Positions 22,888 through 32,159 of a stretch of 32,504 bases of DNA are shown here, piece after piece. This DNA comes from Clostridia bacterium (GTDB lineage: Bacteria; Bacillota; Clostridia; Oscillospirales; CAG-382). The stretch lies in contig JAFQHL010000068.1 in the NCBI GenBank assembly GCA_017397955.1, forward strand, positions 1 to 32,504, given 5' to 3'. The position numbers were made by a program, and so were the translations under genes. Positions within the stretch are counted from its first letter, which is position 1; each line of letters opens with the position of its first letter. The notes under the pieces were generated by a model. That model was not told the DNA's origin. It saw nothing but the letters and a program-made list of their open reading frames with translations, and did no database searches.

Positions 22888-25182
22888 TTACTCTATACCC
22901 ACGGTTTTAAGCGCTTCTGCTTGAAGCTTGTAGAGCCTGTAATAAACGCCCTGCGCTTTAAGCAATTCCGTGGCGGTGCCTCTTTCCACAACCTCACCCT
23001 TTTCCACTACAATAAGGCTGTCTGCCTCTCTAAGCGTGGAAAGTCTGTGTGCAATGATTATGGTGGTGCGCCCCTGTGTAACGGCGTTAAGTGCCGCCTG
23101 TATCTGTCTTTCCGTCTGTGTGTCCATAGCGGCGGTGGCCTCGTCAAGTATAAGTATCTTAGGGTCGGTAAGCAAAGCGCGGGCAATGGAAACCCTTTGC
23201 TTTTCACCGCCGCTTAAGTCTTTTTTACCGAAGCCTACCATTGTCTGGTAACCGTCGGGATATTTTATGATAAAATCGTGGGCAGATGCCGCCTTTGCCG
23301 CGGCGATAACCTCTTCCTCGCTAGCCTGCGGTTTGGCATAGCGGATGTTATCCATAATTGTACCTCTAAACAGGTACGTCTCTTGAGATACAATTGCAAT
23401 GCTGCCGCGCAGTGCTTTAAATGACAGTTCCTTAAGGTCAACGCCGTCTATTTTTATGGTGCCCGCATTGGGGTCATAAAGCCTTGTAAGCAGGTTTGCC
23501 AGCGTGGATTTACCCGCGCCCGTATGACCGACTATACCAAGCGTTGTACCATGGGGCACTTTAAAGCTTACGTTTTTTATTACTTCACGCCCTTCTTCGT
23601 AGGAGAAGGATACGTTTTCAAACTCCACGTCGCCCTTCAGTTCTTCCAAAGTAACCGCTCCGTCTTTTTCCGCTACGTCGGGGGATGCATCTTTTATCTC
23701 AAACAATCTCTGCAAGGCGTTAAGGCAGTCTGTCCACCAATTAGCTACATCTGCAAAGAAGTTGATGGGGGAGTATACCATACTGATATAAGCAACAAAC
23801 GCCATAAGGTCGCCGTAGCTCATACTGCCGTTGCTTTCAATAACCTGTCTGCCGCCTATTGCCCACACAACAAAGGAGCCGGTCTGCAAAAGGAAGCCAA
23901 GGAAGGGGAATGTCTTTGCGGAGGTAACGCTTATGCCCATCTCCGCATCTGCCGCATCCGCATTCCTGCGGGCAAAACGCCCTTTTTCCAAATCCTCACG
24001 GGCAAAGGTCTTAACCACGCGCATGCCGGAAAGCACATCGGATACCAAAGAGCTCATAGATCTCTGCTTGGAAAACCGCTTTGCGTGCAGCTTGGAAAAC
24101 ATTTTAAACAACGACCTGTAAAGGATAAAGAATACAGGTACCGTAACAAAGGTATAAAGGGTAAGAACAGGATTGGTTACAAGCATTATAACAATAACGC
24201 CTATAAGCTGCAGTCCGTTGGTAATTATGTATGGGAACCCGTCACAGAAAAACCAGTAGATGGTGTTGGCGTCGCTGTTTATCTGTGTCATAAGCCCGCC
24301 TGTCTGACGGGAGGAGAAAAAGTTTAGCGACAGCCGCGTAACGGCTTCGTAAATAGTCTTCTTTAGGTCATAGTTAACGCGAGTGGACACCCTTGCCGCA
24401 ATGATTGCGTACAGCATATTGAACAGCATGGACAAAAGTCGTACGCCGAATATCAGCCCTACCACCAAAAGTAATTTGCCATAGTATTTACCGCCTTCGG
24501 TAAGCACCTCGTTGTAAAACATTTTGGAGGATATCTGGGGCACCAAAAGTCCAACACCCGTTACCAAGCCGATGGAAAGTATAATTAAAAGCATATAGCT
24601 TTTGTAACGCATAAAGAAAAACGACAGCTGTTTTACAAGGCGTTTTTTATCAACACAAAATTGGCATACCTTGCGCTTGTGGTCGGGATATTGCCTGCCG
24701 CATTTGGGACAAAAAGGAAGCTCACCCACGGTTTCCTCCAGCTTCTTTTCGTCAACCGTACCTTCCTTGGCAAGCTCGGAAAGCGCATCTCTTAAAATGC
24801 GTACGTCGTGCTTGCACAGCCCTGTGTAGTTAAACAGCGCCAAAGGCTCTTCCTTCTGCTTGCAGGTAAGTATGCCGCCGCTTAGCTGTTCTTCCATTTT
24901 AAACGCCGTAAGGTCTTTAACGGGATAACTTGCAAACAAAGTTTCCTTAAATACGGCAACCGCACCGTCACGCCTGTCAGCCCCGCGGGATATTTCTATA
25001 CTACCCTCGGCTACTATCAAAACCTCGGGGCACAGCATAACCCATACGTCCTTTTTAACAAGGTCTGCGCCAAGGTCAGCACGCATAAGCAAAATGCCGC
25101 TGTCGTAAAGACCGGTGCGACTACGCAAATATTCAGTTACTGCCGCGGGGGTCTTTTGTAAATGTATCATAAGCGTGCCCAT
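22888..25182 (-). CDS. ABC exporter with N-terminal zinc ribbon, copy A
   Basis: 764 residues. N-terminal extension of about 180 residues with a beta-rich part and a zinc ribbon C158-x2-C161-x11-C173-x2-C176, then six transmembrane helices (about 190-480) and a nucleotide domain with Walker A GHTGAGKS (552-559), LSGGEKQ (656-662), Walker B ILILDEATAAMD and H712. It is a clear but distant paralogue of copy B. First gene of the operon ABC-DUF1854-ABC-gpsA-glyQS. Start is uncertain: GAAAGG lies 1 nt before ATG 25182 and 13 nt before in-frame ATG 25170; neither spacing is ideal. The predicted transcription start is only about 10 nt before 25182, which slightly favours 25170. Confidence 0.9.
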   Translation of the reverse strand: MGTLMIHLQKTPAAVTEYLRSRTGLYDSGILLMRADLGADLVKKDVWVMLCPEVLIVAEGSIEISRGADRRDGAVAVFKETLFASYPVKDLTAFKMEEQLSGGILTCKQKEEPLALFNYTGLCKHDVRILRDALSELAKEGTVDEKKLEETVGELPFCPKCGRQYPDHKRKVCQFCVDKKRLVKQLSFFFMRYKSYMLLIILSIGLVTGVGLLVPQISSKMFYNEVLTEGGKYYGKLLLVVGLIFGVRLLSMLFNMLYAIIAARVSTRVNYDLKKTIYEAVTRLSLNFFSSRQTGGLMTQINSDANTIYWFFCDGFPYIITNGLQLIGVIVIMLVTNPVLTLYTFVTVPVFFILYRSLFKMFSKLHAKRFSKQRSMSSLVSDVLSGMRVVKTFAREDLEKGRFARRNADAADAEMGISVTSAKTFPFLGFLLQTGSFVVWAIGGRQVIESNGSMSYGDLMAFVAYISMVYSPINFFADVANWWTDCLNALQRLFEIKDASPDVAEKDGAVTLEELKGDVEFENVSFSYEEGREVIKNVSFKVPHGTTLGIVGHTGAGKSTLANLLTRLYDPNAGTIKIDGVDLKELSFKALRGSIAIVSQETYLFRGTIMDNIRYAKPQASEEEVIAAAKAASAHDFIIKYPDGYQTMVGFGKKDLSGGEKQRVSIARALLTDPKILILDEATAAMDTQTERQIQAALNAVTQGRTTIIIAHRLSTLREADSLIVVEKGEVVERGTATELLKAQGVYYRLYKLQAEALKTVGIE

Positions 25183-25198
25183 ACCTTTCTAATCTACT

Positions 25199-25227
25199 AT
25201 TATATACCCCGCGCAGTAAAAAATCAA
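25199..25227 (-). promoter_or_regulatory. Promoter of the ABC-DUF1854 operon
   Basis: Minus strand TTGATT (25227-25222), 17-nt spacer, TATAAT (25204-25199). The leader is unusually short, about 10-22 nt depending on the start codon used. Divergent from the glnA promoter 60 bp away. Confidence 0.82.
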
Positions 25228-25287
25228 GACAAAAACAGCGTTTTTTACCAACAAACGCGGTTTTTTCTTATGTAATAGGGGTTTGTA

Positions 25288-25316
25288 TTGACTATTTGCC
25301 CTTTTGCTGATATACT
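25288..25316 (+). promoter_or_regulatory. Promoter of glnA
   Basis: TTGACT (25288-25293), 17-nt spacer, TATACT (25311-25316). Transcription would start near 25323, after the first codon of the longest frame (25304), which supports ATG 25349. No clear GlnR-type inverted repeat was seen nearby. Confidence 0.82.
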
Positions 25317-25348
25317 TGGTTTATAAAACAAATTACGGAGGTATTGCA

Positions 25349-26773
25349 ATGGCAAAAAGTATTAAGGAGATTCTTGAGCTTATAAAAGACAAAGGCATAA
25401 AAATGGTAGATTTTAAAATGGTGGACATAAACGGTCAGTACCGTCATGTTACCATCCCCGCCGAAAACTTTTCCGAGGACACAATGAAAAGCGGTATAGG
25501 CTTTGATGCTTCCAACTACGGCTATGCGGTGGTTGAAAAAAGCGATATGGTGTTTATCCCCGACCCTGACACCGCCTTTGTTGACCCTTTTTGTGATATT
25601 CCCACCTTGTCTATGACGGGTAATGCCATGATAATAGGCGCGGCGGAAAACAAGCCCCTTGCCCAATATCCCCGTAATATAGTACTTGCCGCAGAGCAGT
25701 ATATGAAGGATTGCGGCGTTGCAGACACTATGCTTATACTGCCCGAGTTTGAGTTTTACCTCTTTGACCAAGTGGGCTGGGAGGTACAGCCTAACAGCAT
25801 AGGAGTGTCGCTGGATGCAAGACAGTCCTATTGGAACAGCGCTACCGAAGGTATGGGTTGTGTTGTGCCTAAGCAAAAGGCGTATCATATTGCAAAGCCC
25901 TTTGACGCTTCCTACGAGTGCCGCAGCGAAATGTGCCTGCACATGAAAGATGCGGGAATAGAAATAAACTATCACCACCCAGAGGTTGCCGCATCCGGTC
26001 AGTTTGAAATAGAGCCTCAGCTTGGTCAGATGTCCAAGATGGCAGATGCCACCATGATGATAAAATACATCATCCACAATACCGCCCTTAAATACGGCAA
26101 GACCGCAACCTTTATGCCCAAGCCCATCTATGGGGAAGCAGGCAGCGGTATGCATGTGCACATGCTTCTCTTGAAGGACGGAAAGCCCGTATTCTCCGAT
26201 GATAACGGCTATGCAAGATTAAGCGAAACAGCCCATTATTTTATGGGCGGCTTGCTTAAGCATATCAACTCACTTTGCGCTCTTACCAACCCCAGCACCA
26301 ACTCCTTCAAACGTCTTGTGCCCGGCTATGAAGCTCCTGTTACCGTTGGTTATGCCACCTCTAACAGAAGCGCGGTTATCCGTATACCCGCTTATGCTAA
26401 GAGCCCCGAAAAGCGCAGATTTGAGCTTCGCAACCCCGATGCTACCTGTAACCCCTATTTCTGCTACGCAGCCATACTTATGGCAGGTCTTGACGGCATA
26501 AAGAACAAGATAGACCCCCACGCCAACGGCTGGGGCCCCTACGATGTTAATCTGTATCACCTAAGCGATGAGGAAAAGGCAAAGCTTAAGCACCTGCCTA
26601 CCTCCCTTGAGGCGGCACTTGATGCCCTTGAGGCAGATAACGATTATCTTACTGCAGGCGGTGTATTCCCCAAGGAGCTTATTGAAAGCTTTATACGCAC
26701 CAAGCGTGAGGAATGTCGTCAGCTTGCGGCTATCCCTCATCCTGCCGAATTTGACAGGTATTATAACCTTTAA
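25349..26773 (+). CDS. glnA: Glutamine synthetase, type I
   Basis: 474 residues. It joins ammonia and glutamate using ATP. Active-site residues are all in place: metal ligands E133 and E135 (PEFEFYLF), E212, E220 (GQFE), H269 (GSGMHVH), E359 (FELRNPD), and substrate Arg residues R322, R340, R345, R361. NLYHLSDEE near 401-409 resembles the region that carries the regulatory tyrosine in adenylylated enzymes (Y403), but regulation by adenylylation cannot be claimed. ATG 25349 has CGGAGG 7 nt upstream. It stands alone between its own promoter and that of hom, divergent from the ABC operon. A short AAAACGCGTTTT palindrome with T-run follows the stop. Confidence 0.95.
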   Translation: MAKSIKEILELIKDKGIKMVDFKMVDINGQYRHVTIPAENFSEDTMKSGIGFDASNYGYAVVEKSDMVFIPDPDTAFVDPFCDIPTLSMTGNAMIIGAAENKPLAQYPRNIVLAAEQYMKDCGVADTMLILPEFEFYLFDQVGWEVQPNSIGVSLDARQSYWNSATEGMGCVVPKQKAYHIAKPFDASYECRSEMCLHMKDAGIEINYHHPEVAASGQFEIEPQLGQMSKMADATMMIKYIIHNTALKYGKTATFMPKPIYGEAGSGMHVHMLLLKDGKPVFSDDNGYARLSETAHYFMGGLLKHINSLCALTNPSTNSFKRLVPGYEAPVTVGYATSNRSAVIRIPAYAKSPEKRRFELRNPDATCNPYFCYAAILMAGLDGIKNKIDPHANGWGPYDVNLYHLSDEEKAKLKHLPTSLEAALDALEADNDYLTAGGVFPKELIESFIRTKREECRQLAAIPHPAEFDRYYNL

Positions 26774-26807
26774 GTTTTATAAAAACGCGTTTTTTTGGCA
26801 AAACTTA

Positions 26808-26836
26808 TTGCAAAACGTCATTTGCTGTGTTATGAT
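26808..26836 (+). promoter_or_regulatory. Promoter of hom
   Basis: TTGCAA (26808-26813), 17-nt spacer, TATGAT (26831-26836). It lies about 32 bp before the preferred start codon. Confidence 0.72.
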
Positions 26837-26867
26837 AAGATGAATAATGTTCGGAGGACGTTTAATT

Positions 26868-28058
26868 ATGTTTAATATAGCCATACTCGGCATGGGCGTT
26901 GTGGGCGGCGGCGTGTACGAGGTTTTAAAGAATAATGCTTCTGCTATATCCCACAAGCTTGGCGGCAACGGTGAGCCTCTCATTAACGTGGCACACGTAT
27001 TGGATTTGCGCTCCTTTGAAGGGCACGACCTTGAAAAGGTTGTTACCAAGGATTTTGATAAGATAGTTAACGACCCTTCTGTTTCCGTAGTGGTTGAAAC
27101 AATGGGCGGTGCACAGCCTGCTTTCGATTTTTCCCTTAAGGCTTTGGAAAGCGGCAAAAGTGTCGTTACCTCCAATAAAGAGGTTGTTGCCAAGTATGGT
27201 GACGTGCTTCTTGAAGCGGCTAAAAGAAACAATGTTTGCTATCTCTACGAAGCAAGCGTTGGCGGCGGTATTCCCGTCATTGCGCCTCTTATAAACTGCC
27301 TAACTGCTAACAAGGTTACCAGAATTGCAGGCATCCTTAACGGCACCACAAACTACATACTCACTAAAATGCTGTACGAGGGTGCTGCGTTTGAAGACGT
27401 GCTTAAGGATGCACAGGCTAAAGGCTATGCGGAAAAGGACCCTACGGCGGATGTTGAGGGCTTTGACGCGCTTCGTAAGATTTGTATACTTGCAGGCATC
27501 GCTTTCGGTAAGCATATACCTACCGAGTCTGCGGCGCTACGCCGCGGCATTACGGGTATTGACAGCGCGGATATTGCCGCAGCTGCAAAGGCAGGCTATG
27601 CTGTTAAGCTTCTTGGCGTGGCAGAGCAGGTAGGGGACAAGGCAAGCATTATGGTTGCACCCCACCTTGTAAAGCAAGGCACACAGATAGCTTCTACAAT
27701 TGACGTGTTTAACGCGGTTTCCGTTACCGGCAATATGGTGGACGAGCTGGTGTTCTACGGTCGCGGTGCAGGCAGTTTGCCCACGGCGAGCGCAGTTGTC
27801 TCCGATATAATCCAGGCAATCCGTTGCCCCGTTGCGGAAACCCCCAGAAAGTGTTGCGAGGAAGGCTTTGTGCTTTCCCTTGACGAAACGCCGGTTAAGC
27901 TTTACGTGCGTACAGCCTCTCCTGCCGACGAAAGCCTTGGTACTGTTATCGCTCTTGAAAACGGCGAAAAGGCAATTATTACCGAAAAAGCCCCCTATGG
28001 TGAGCTTAAGAAGAAGCTTGCTTCCGTTGAAATAATAGCAGAGCATTTTGTGCTTTAA
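26868..28058 (+). CDS. hom: Homoserine dehydrogenase
   Basis: 396 residues. Rossmann loop GMGVVGGG (8-15), K104 in TSNKEVV, the substrate segment NGTTNYILTKM (159-169) and GYAEKDPTADVEGFDALRK (186-204) with catalytic K204. It reduces aspartate semialdehyde to homoserine on the way to threonine and methionine. After the catalytic core only about 65 residues remain, so the C-terminal ACT regulatory domain is shorter than in the common 430-residue enzymes and feedback control may differ. ATG 26868 follows GGAGG; the frame opens seven codons earlier at 26847 without a ribosome site. A terminator follows, facing the convergent dockerin gene. Confidence 0.94.
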   Translation: MFNIAILGMGVVGGGVYEVLKNNASAISHKLGGNGEPLINVAHVLDLRSFEGHDLEKVVTKDFDKIVNDPSVSVVVETMGGAQPAFDFSLKALESGKSVVTSNKEVVAKYGDVLLEAAKRNNVCYLYEASVGGGIPVIAPLINCLTANKVTRIAGILNGTTNYILTKMLYEGAAFEDVLKDAQAKGYAEKDPTADVEGFDALRKICILAGIAFGKHIPTESAALRRGITGIDSADIAAAAKAGYAVKLLGVAEQVGDKASIMVAPHLVKQGTQIASTIDVFNAVSVTGNMVDELVFYGRGAGSLPTASAVVSDIIQAIRCPVAETPRKCCEEGFVLSLDETPVKLYVRTASPADESLGTVIALENGEKAIITEKAPYGELKKKLASVEIIAEHFVL

Positions 28059-28078
28059 ATTATTAACTTTTAAAAATG

Positions 28079-28105
28079 AGCCCCCGCCGATTGGCAGGGG
28101 CTTTA
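28079..28105. terminator. Bidirectional terminator between hom and the large dockerin gene
   Basis: AGCCCC-C-GCC and GGC-A-GGGGCT form a stem with one mismatch around GATT, followed by TTTAT on the plus strand; on the minus strand the stem is followed by CATTTTTA. Confidence 0.82.
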
Positions 28106-28113
28106 TCATGTCT

Positions 28114-31100
28114 TTATTTAAGTACGGTGGCAAATTTAAGAAGCTTGCCCTTGGCAAAGTTTAGTATCAAACCGTAATCTGCGGCATTTATTGTTTCGGA
28201 ATTGGGGGATGCCACGTTTGCGGCCATAAGATTTTCATTTGCAAGCTTTAATCTACCCTTGGCGCAGTTAAGAACTATGCCGTAGTCTGTGGCGTTAACC
28301 CTGCCGTCGCCGTTAACATCGCCAAGAACAATAATTGTGCGGCTTTCGGTGGAGCCGTTTATTTCAGAAGTTATTATAAAGCTTGTGGCTATAATCGCAT
28401 CGTTTGCTAAAACTGAGCCGTTCGCTTTGCTTATGCTTATGTTTTCGTTTGCAAACAGGGCGGCAACATCAGCCACGGTCATACTGCCTGCTTTAAAATA
28501 CAAATATTTCGGGTTTTCGCTTACTATTACCTTGTCGTCTATATCGGGGTCAGTAATAACAAAATGTTCTGTATACTCGCTAACTTTGTAGCAGGCGGTG
28601 TAGGTGGCACTTGCAGAGATATTGCTGAAGTCGCTTACCATAATGCCGTTTTCGCTTGCCCAGCCGGCAAAGGAATATCCGTTAAGCTTGGGCGCTTCGG
28701 GTGCGGTGGCGGTGCCGCCTTCTTCCACGGTCAGTCGGGAAATAACAGTGCCGTCAATTCCTTTAAATATTACCGTGTAGGTAACAATCTGCTTGTCGTA
28801 GGTGGCGGTAAAGACGGTATCTGCGCTGATATTGCTAAAGTCGCTTACAATATTGCCGTTTTCGTCTGCCCAGCCAACAAAGTTACAACCTGCAATAACG
28901 GGTGCGGCAGGAGCAATTGCAGTAAAGCCGGTCAAAACCTTTTGGGTGCTTATCACGGTGCCGCTGTTATCCTTAAAGATAACGGTGTAGCTGTTAAGAG
29001 CAAACAGTGCGGTTACGGTGGCATCTTCCTTTATTATGCCCGCTGTTGTATCCCAGCCTATGTGCCTGTAGCCTGCGTTGACGGTTACTTCGGGATAAGT
29101 AATATCCGCAAGGTCGGTGCCGTAAGCTACTTCCAGCTCTGTAAAGGAGAGTGTAGCGTTTTCAGCGGCAAAGCTTACCTTAATCATAATCTGCTCGTAA
29201 GCCGCGGTAAATGTAGCATCGGTAGTGATAGTGCTAAAGTCGGTAACAATATTACCCTCCGCATCAGCCCAGCCGATGGCAGTAAAGCCCTCACGTACAG
29301 GCACCTCAGGTGCAGAAACTGCGCCGCCGTGAAGGACAGTTTCGGTTTCAACAACGCCGCCGTCAACACCGATAAAGTTAACGGTGTATCTGTTAAGCGC
29401 GGTAATAGCGTTAATTGTAATCTCTGCCGTTATTACGCCTTCTGTAGTTTCCCAGCCTTCAAGGTGGAAACCGTCAGCAGGTGTAACTTCGGGATAAGTA
29501 ATATCCGCAAGGTCGGTGCCGTAAGCTACTTCCAGTTCTGTAAAGGAGAGTGCAGCATTTTCAGCGGCAAAGCTTACTTTAATCATAATCTGCTCGTAAG
29601 CCGCGGTAAATGTAGCATCAGCGGTAATGCTTGTAAAGTCGGTAACAATATTACCCTCCGCATCAGCCCAGCCGATGGCAGTAAAGCCCTCGCGTACAGG
29701 TACCTCAGGTGCAGAAACTGCGCCGCCGTGGGTAACTGTCTGTTCGTGAATTGTGGAGCCGTCAATGCCCGTAAATACAACTGTGTAGCTGTTTACTTCA
29801 AGCATAGCGAAAACGGTAATAGCTTCTTTAACAATGCCGTTCTCAAGGTCCCAGCCTTCAAAGTGGAAACCGTCAGCGGGTGTAACTTCGGGATATGTAA
29901 TATCCGCAAGGTCGGTGCCGTAAGCTACGTCCAGCTCTGTAAAGGAGAGTGTAGCGTTTTCAGCGGCAAAGCTTATCTTAATCATAATCTGCTCGTAAGC
30001 CGCGGTAAATGTAGCATCGGTAGTGATAGTGCTGAAGTCGGTAACAATATTACCTTCCTCATCAGCCCAGCCGATGGCAGTAAAGCCCTCACGCACAGGT
30101 ACTTCGGGTGCGGAAACAGTAACATCTTCGGTTATAATTTGAGTATCTACCACGATGCCGTCTGCACCTACAAACGTAACGGTATAACTCTTTCGTTCGG
30201 CAGCACTTATGCTGTGCTTTTCGTCCGTAACACCATAGTTTTTAAAACCAACGCCGTTTACTGCCATTGCGTATTTGCCTGTGGTGCTGTCGTTTATAAC
30301 AGAGACTGTAGCATCACCTGCGGCAATTACCTCAAAGCTTAAGGTAAAGCCCAAGCTGTTGTCTTCTTTTACGTAGTAAGCGCTGTTGGTAAGCAGGTCG
30401 TCTGCATTGCAGGCAAGGCTCAGCACATAAGGAATGCCTGTCATATCCGCAGGGCTAAGGTTTATGTAAGCATCACCCCAAGCGGCAGGAACAATAGGCT
30501 GTGCAGAAACAAGCTTAAGTATGTCAGCATCGTAGCTTATGGGCAGGTCGATTGCAACCACACCGTCGGGGGTGGTAATGCCGTTAACATATACATCAAG
30601 CTCTATCGTGTCGCCGATTGTGGCTTCGGATACGCCTTCAATAGCGGCAACACCGCCCAGCTGGAAAGGACCGGTGTATTCTTCGTCTTCGGAAGAAGTG
30701 CTGTTGTTGCCGTATGCTTCTATTTCGTCATACTGACAGCAATAAGCATCGGTAAAAAGGCTTATTTTAAGCTCTGTTACGCCTTTAAGCTCTACGGGAA
30801 TAATAATATCAAAGTACTGCTCCTCACCGTCAATACTACTTGCAGGTGCGCCCTCAACAGAAACTTTTTCAAGCTGGGAAGAGGGGATAGCCTCACCGCC
30901 GTTTACGGTAACAGTACCAAACATTCTGTTGGTGTGGATACGGACGGTTTTGAATATAATAGTGTCTATGTTGGTGGGAGATGTAAAGCTGAATGTGTAG
31001 TTGATGGTTTTGGAAGTGCCCAGCCATTCCATAGAAACGTCGCCTTTAACATCGCCAAACCATTCGCTGACACCGTCACCACGGTATAGACCGTCGGTTG

Positions 31101-31953
31101 CCAAAACACCGTTGTCTGCTAAGTCAGCATCGGAGGTTACGGTGTAGGTCTTTTTGTAAAGTAGGTTGTTGCGGATTGTTTCGCCGCTGTCCTCACTTGT
31201 TTCTTCGGACTCTGTTGTTTCCTCAGAGGATTCGGAAACTACCGCAGAAGATTCTGACTCTTCTTCGGAGGACGCTGTAATTTCAGAAGATTCGGCTACT
31301 GCGGAAGACTCAGAAGATTCGGAGGTTTCCGCACTTTCCTCGGAGGAATCCTCGGTGGGGAGAGCGATACCGTAAGCTTCTATTTCATCGTATTGACAGC
31401 AGTACATCTCTGTAGTGAAGGAAATAGTGAGCTCGGTTACGCCGTTAAGCTCAGCGGGGATGGTAACATCAAAGTACTGGTCAGCTTTTACAATGGTTCC
31501 GTCCTCGCTTGTATAAAGGGGAGCACCTGCTATAGCCGTTTTTGTCAACTGACTTGTGGTCATAGATGTGCCGTTGTTTATTGTTACTGTACCAAATTGT
31601 CTGTTGGAAGCAAGACGCATACTTTTGAATACTACCTTGCTGATATTAACCTCGGAATTGAAGCGGAAGGTGTATTTGACGGTTCTTCTTGTACCCATCC
31701 ATTCAATGGAGGCTTCTGTCTTGGTATCGCCGCCCCATTGATTGATGCCGTCACCGCGGTACTGACCGTCGGTTGCCTTTATACCGTCATCTGCCATTGC
31801 AGATGTGGTGGATGTGACGGTATAATCCATGCCGTAAAGCAGGTTGGTTTCCTCGGCTGTAAGGGCGGGAGAACTTTCATCTGCAAAAACAGAAAAAGAG
31901 CAAAGCCCCAGGCATAGACTTAAGGCAATAAATAAAGCTAAAAATCTTTTCAT
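28114..31953 (-). CDS. Large secreted multi-domain protein with cohesin-like, InlB-type repeat and dockerin domains
   Basis: 1279 residues. Signal peptide 1-24 (cleavage after VFA). Two discoidin-like beta domains (about 35-196 and 268-425) share the ending CCQYDEIEAYG and are joined by a Ser/Glu linker (198-265). A segment at about 440-600 (TIGDTIELDVYVNG, LPISYDADILKLVSA) resembles a cohesin. Then three 133-residue units, each two InlB/Flg_new-type repeats (APEVPVREGFTAIGWAD and TYPEVTPADGFHFEGWD), and two more diverged copies to about 1130. A module (1135-1210) shared with neighbours leads to a dockerin (1211-1279) whose first calcium loop is intact (DVNGDGRVNATD) and second degenerate. 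AAGGAG precedes the ATG. Having both cohesin-like and dockerin parts, it could be an adaptor scaffoldin or a surface adhesin. Confidence 0.88.
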   Translation of the reverse strand: MKRFLALFIALSLCLGLCSFSVFADESSPALTAEETNLLYGMDYTVTSTTSAMADDGIKATDGQYRGDGINQWGGDTKTEASIEWMGTRRTVKYTFRFNSEVNISKVVFKSMRLASNRQFGTVTINNGTSMTTSQLTKTAIAGAPLYTSEDGTIVKADQYFDVTIPAELNGVTELTISFTTEMYCCQYDEIEAYGIALPTEDSSEESAETSESSESSAVAESSEITASSEEESESSAVVSESSEETTESEETSEDSGETIRNNLLYKKTYTVTSDADLADNGVLATDGLYRGDGVSEWFGDVKGDVSMEWLGTSKTINYTFSFTSPTNIDTIIFKTVRIHTNRMFGTVTVNGGEAIPSSQLEKVSVEGAPASSIDGEEQYFDIIIPVELKGVTELKISLFTDAYCCQYDEIEAYGNNSTSSEDEEYTGPFQLGGVAAIEGVSEATIGDTIELDVYVNGITTPDGVVAIDLPISYDADILKLVSAQPIVPAAWGDAYINLSPADMTGIPYVLSLACNADDLLTNSAYYVKEDNSLGFTLSFEVIAAGDATVSVINDSTTGKYAMAVNGVGFKNYGVTDEKHSISAAERKSYTVTFVGADGIVVDTQIITEDVTVSAPEVPVREGFTAIGWADEEGNIVTDFSTITTDATFTAAYEQIMIKISFAAENATLSFTELDVAYGTDLADITYPEVTPADGFHFEGWDLENGIVKEAITVFAMLEVNSYTVVFTGIDGSTIHEQTVTHGGAVSAPEVPVREGFTAIGWADAEGNIVTDFTSITADATFTAAYEQIMIKVSFAAENAALSFTELEVAYGTDLADITYPEVTPADGFHLEGWETTEGVITAEITINAITALNRYTVNFIGVDGGVVETETVLHGGAVSAPEVPVREGFTAIGWADAEGNIVTDFSTITTDATFTAAYEQIMIKVSFAAENATLSFTELEVAYGTDLADITYPEVTVNAGYRHIGWDTTAGIIKEDATVTALFALNSYTVIFKDNSGTVISTQKVLTGFTAIAPAAPVIAGCNFVGWADENGNIVSDFSNISADTVFTATYDKQIVTYTVIFKGIDGTVISRLTVEEGGTATAPEAPKLNGYSFAGWASENGIMVSDFSNISASATYTACYKVSEYTEHFVITDPDIDDKVIVSENPKYLYFKAGSMTVADVAALFANENISISKANGSVLANDAIIATSFIITSEINGSTESRTIIVLGDVNGDGRVNATDYGIVLNCAKGRLKLANENLMAANVASPNSETINAADYGLILNFAKGKLLKFATVLK
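28990..30186 (-). repeat. Three 399-bp tandem units inside the large dockerin gene
   Basis: The codon for the Tyr that opens each unit (YTV) falls at 30186, 29787, 29388 and 28989, exactly 399 bp apart, so three full 133-residue units lie head to tail with near-identical DNA in long stretches (for example around 29272, 29671 and 30070). Such identity points to recent duplication or ongoing homogenisation and to a copy number that may vary between strains. Confidence 0.92.
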
Positions 31954-32025
31954 AACTACTTCTCCTTGTGTGCCGCAAATTCACTTTTGGGCATATCGCC
32001 CAAAAAACTGCACGCGACTACAAGA

Positions 32026-32054
32026 ATTATACGCCAAACCTTCCTAAAAGTCAA
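32026..32054 (-). promoter_or_regulatory. Promoter of the large dockerin gene
   Basis: Minus strand TTGACT (32054-32049), 17-nt spacer, TATAAT (32031-32026). Leader of about 65 nt. Confidence 0.88.
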
Positions 32055-32113
32055 GGCAAAACGCTCCATTTGTGCAAAAAAAGCACTATTTTAATGGCAG
32101 AATAAATAATAAA

Positions 32114-32149
32114 AACGCTGCTTGTGCTTTAAAAAGCACAAGCAGCGTT
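32114..32149 (-). terminator. Terminator of the right-edge dockerin gene
   Basis: AACGCTGCTTGTGCTTT and its exact complement form a 17-bp stem with a very small loop. On the minus strand it starts 11 bp past the stop at 32160 and is followed by TTTATTATTTATT. Confidence 0.9.
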
Positions 32150-32159
32150 ATATTTTTGT

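Noticed and set aside
28564..30342. 592-codon plus-strand frame opposite the large dockerin gene
   Set aside because: Its apparent repeats mirror the 399-bp units of the minus-strand gene, it has no ribosome site, and the minus frame has signal peptide, domains and promoter.
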